Assembly: GCA_027064845.1 (NCBI GenBank)
Contig: JAMOPC010000453.1
Coordinates: 1-7,132, forward strand
Length of the DNA: 7,132 nucleotides
Origin: Desulfurococcales archaeon
GTDB taxonomy: Archaea; Thermoproteota; Thermoprotei_A; Sulfolobales; Desulfurococcaceae
Reading direction: 5' to 3'
A model generated the notes under the pieces. That model did no database searches. It was not told where the DNA came from and was given only the letters and a program-made list of their open reading frames with translations. Below, piece by piece: positions 6,426 to 7,132 of this stretch. Numbering within the stretch: the first letter of the stretch is position 1; each line of letters opens with the position of its first letter. A program made the position numbers and the translations under genes.

Positions 6426-6710
6426 ATGAATACTCAATGGATACTAGACATATATGTTCCAATAATATCAATCGTATTCATAATAGCGGTCACACTCTAT
6501 ATAATAAGAGTATTAAAAGGACCGACTATTCCGGACATGGTTTTAAGCATTGATTGTCTTGGGTATGATTTAGCGGTTTTTATAGGTTTGCTCTCACTAT
6601 ACTATGGTACATCCTTCCTAATCATAGGTTCTTTAATGATAGCATTGTGGGCTTTCATATTTGATCTCTACATCTCTAAGTATTTCTTAAAGAAGGAACT
6701 GGGTGAATAA
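6426..6710 (+). CDS. mrpF: Na+/H+ antiporter subunit F (MrpF/MnhF/MbhB family)
   Basis: This 94-residue protein has three hydrophobic segments (about 8-28, 47-61 and 62-80). The loop after the first helix reads RVLKGPTIPDMVLSIDCLG (28-46), the MrpF signature GPT-x2-D...D, with Asp37 and Asp43; the Arg that often follows the first Asp in bacterial MrpF is Met38 here. MrpF is a small membrane subunit of multi-subunit Na+/H+ antiporters and is also found in Mbh-type hydrogenases, where it helps form the sodium path. A GTGAGGT site overlaps the preceding stop, 7 bases before the ATG. No MrpE-like gene precedes it, although E usually comes just before F in Mrp and Mbh operons. Confidence 0.88.
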   Translation: MNTQWILDIYVPIISIVFIIAVTLYIIRVLKGPTIPDMVLSIDCLGYDLAVFIGLLSLYYGTSFLIIGSLMIALWAFIFDLYISKYFLKKELGE

Positions 6711-6712
6711 AC

Positions 6713-7084
6713 ATGCTTATCGTAGAAGAAATAGTATTGGGCCTTGGACTGGTGTTGATAACTATTGGAGCCTTATGCGACCTATTGGCATCTATAGGTC
6801 TAAACAAGTTTCCCAACTTCTATGTTAGAATGCATGCAGCAACAATTGGTACTATTGGTGGTGCTGTTATACCTTTAATAGGCGTAGGCTTAGTAGCACT
6901 GGTATCTGACCAGCTCGGTACATATAAATACATGGTCTTCGGAGTATCGATCATAACAGCTCTGTTAATAATGATCGCTTCACCTACTGGAACACATATA
7001 TTAGCAAATGCTGCTCACAAAGCCAAGCTCGCACCAGTCCAGCCCAAAGTTGTAGATAAGCTCGAGGAGGCTGAGAAGAAATGA
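6713..7084 (+). CDS. mrpG: Na+/H+ antiporter subunit G (MrpG/MnhG/MbhC family)
   Basis: This 123-residue membrane protein has three hydrophobic segments (about 5-29, 43-65 and 73-90). FPNFYVRMHAATIGTIGG (33-50) matches the MrpG core motif, with Arg39 and His41 conserved, and SPTGTHILANAAH (90-102) matches the typical PTG-x-H...AAH end. The last 20 residues form a charged Lys/Glu-rich cytoplasmic tail. It starts 2 bases after the MrpF stop behind GGGTGA (6701-6706), and its TGA overlaps the next ATG in an ATGA tetranucleotide. Together with MrpF it marks the change from the hydrogenase module to the sodium-antiporter module. Confidence 0.92.
   Translation: MLIVEEIVLGLGLVLITIGALCDLLASIGLNKFPNFYVRMHAATIGTIGGAVIPLIGVGLVALVSDQLGTYKYMVFGVSIITALLIMIASPTGTHILANAAHKAKLAPVQPKVVDKLEEAEKK
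7064..7070 (+). promoter_or_regulatory. Shine-Dalgarno for the last, truncated gene
   Basis: GAGGAGG inside the MrpG coding sequence lies 10 bases before ATG 7081. It supports a real start there with a 4-base ATGA overlap. Confidence 0.6.
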
Positions 7085-7132
7085 TAGAATTCCCACTACT
7101 ATTAATAGCTTATTTCTCCACACTTGGCCTCG
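7081..7132 (+). CDS. Start of a membrane protein, probable MrpB/MbhD-like (DUF4040) subunit, 3' end missing
   Basis: Only 17 residues are visible: Met-Ile-Glu followed by a hydrophobic stretch (FPLLLIAYFSTLGL) that looks like the start of a first membrane helix. The start is supported by the ATGA overlap with MrpG and the GAGGAGG site upstream. In Mbh-type and archaeal Mnh operons the gene after MrpG is usually the small MbhD/MrpB-type (DUF4040) subunit, so that is the likeliest identity. This rests on position, not on sequence. Confidence 0.5.
   Translation, partial: MIEFPLLLIAYFSTLGL

Overview
The window is a densely packed, single-strand (+) archaeal operon segment encoding an energy-conserving, membrane-bound group 4 [NiFe] hydrogenase of the formate-hydrogenlyase (Hyc/Hyf) or CO-dependent type. 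It is preceded by two nickel-maturation genes of the CO-dehydrogenase kind and followed by the first genes of an Mrp/Mnh-type Na+/H+ antiporter module. A/T-rich codon choice (ATA Ile, AGA/AGG Arg, TTA Leu), GGTGATC-type ribosome-binding sites, TTG starts and the gene families together suggest an anaerobic hyperthermophilic archaeon. A Desulfurococcales-like crenarchaeon (for example Staphylothermus-like) or a low-GC Thermococcales is plausible, but the lineage is an inference.

Layout: (i) 1-597, 3' part of a CooC-type P-loop ATPase with the CxC motif and a DSEAG box; (ii) 623-820, a 65-residue CooT-family nickel-binding protein beginning Met-Cys; (iii) 838-6420, five hydrogenase genes in order: a HycC/HyfB-like antiporter-type membrane subunit, a HycD/NuoH-like membrane anchor, a fused NuoC-NuoD large subunit with all four Ni-binding cysteines, a HycF-like two-cluster ferredoxin and a HycG/NuoB-like small subunit; (iv) 6426-7132, MrpF, MrpG and the start of a further small membrane protein, probably an MrpB/MbhD-like subunit, cut by the window edge. 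Gaps are 2-25 bases or overlaps, so the whole window is probably one transcription unit; no stretch over 300 bases lacks a gene, and I see no RNA genes, mobile elements or CRISPR repeats.

Working model: electrons from an upstream oxidoreductase (a Ni-CO dehydrogenase is the best guess because of cooC and cooT; formate dehydrogenase is the alternative) pass through the HycF-like ferredoxin and the HycG-like proximal cluster to the NiFe site, where H2 is made. The energy drives ion movement through the NuoL/NuoH-like membrane arm, and the Mrp subunits would convert the proton gradient to a sodium gradient. The order cooC - small gene - hydrogenase - Mnh resembles, from memory, the CO-dependent codh-mch-mnh3 cluster of Thermococcus onnurineus. 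The catalytic dehydrogenase itself is not inside the window.
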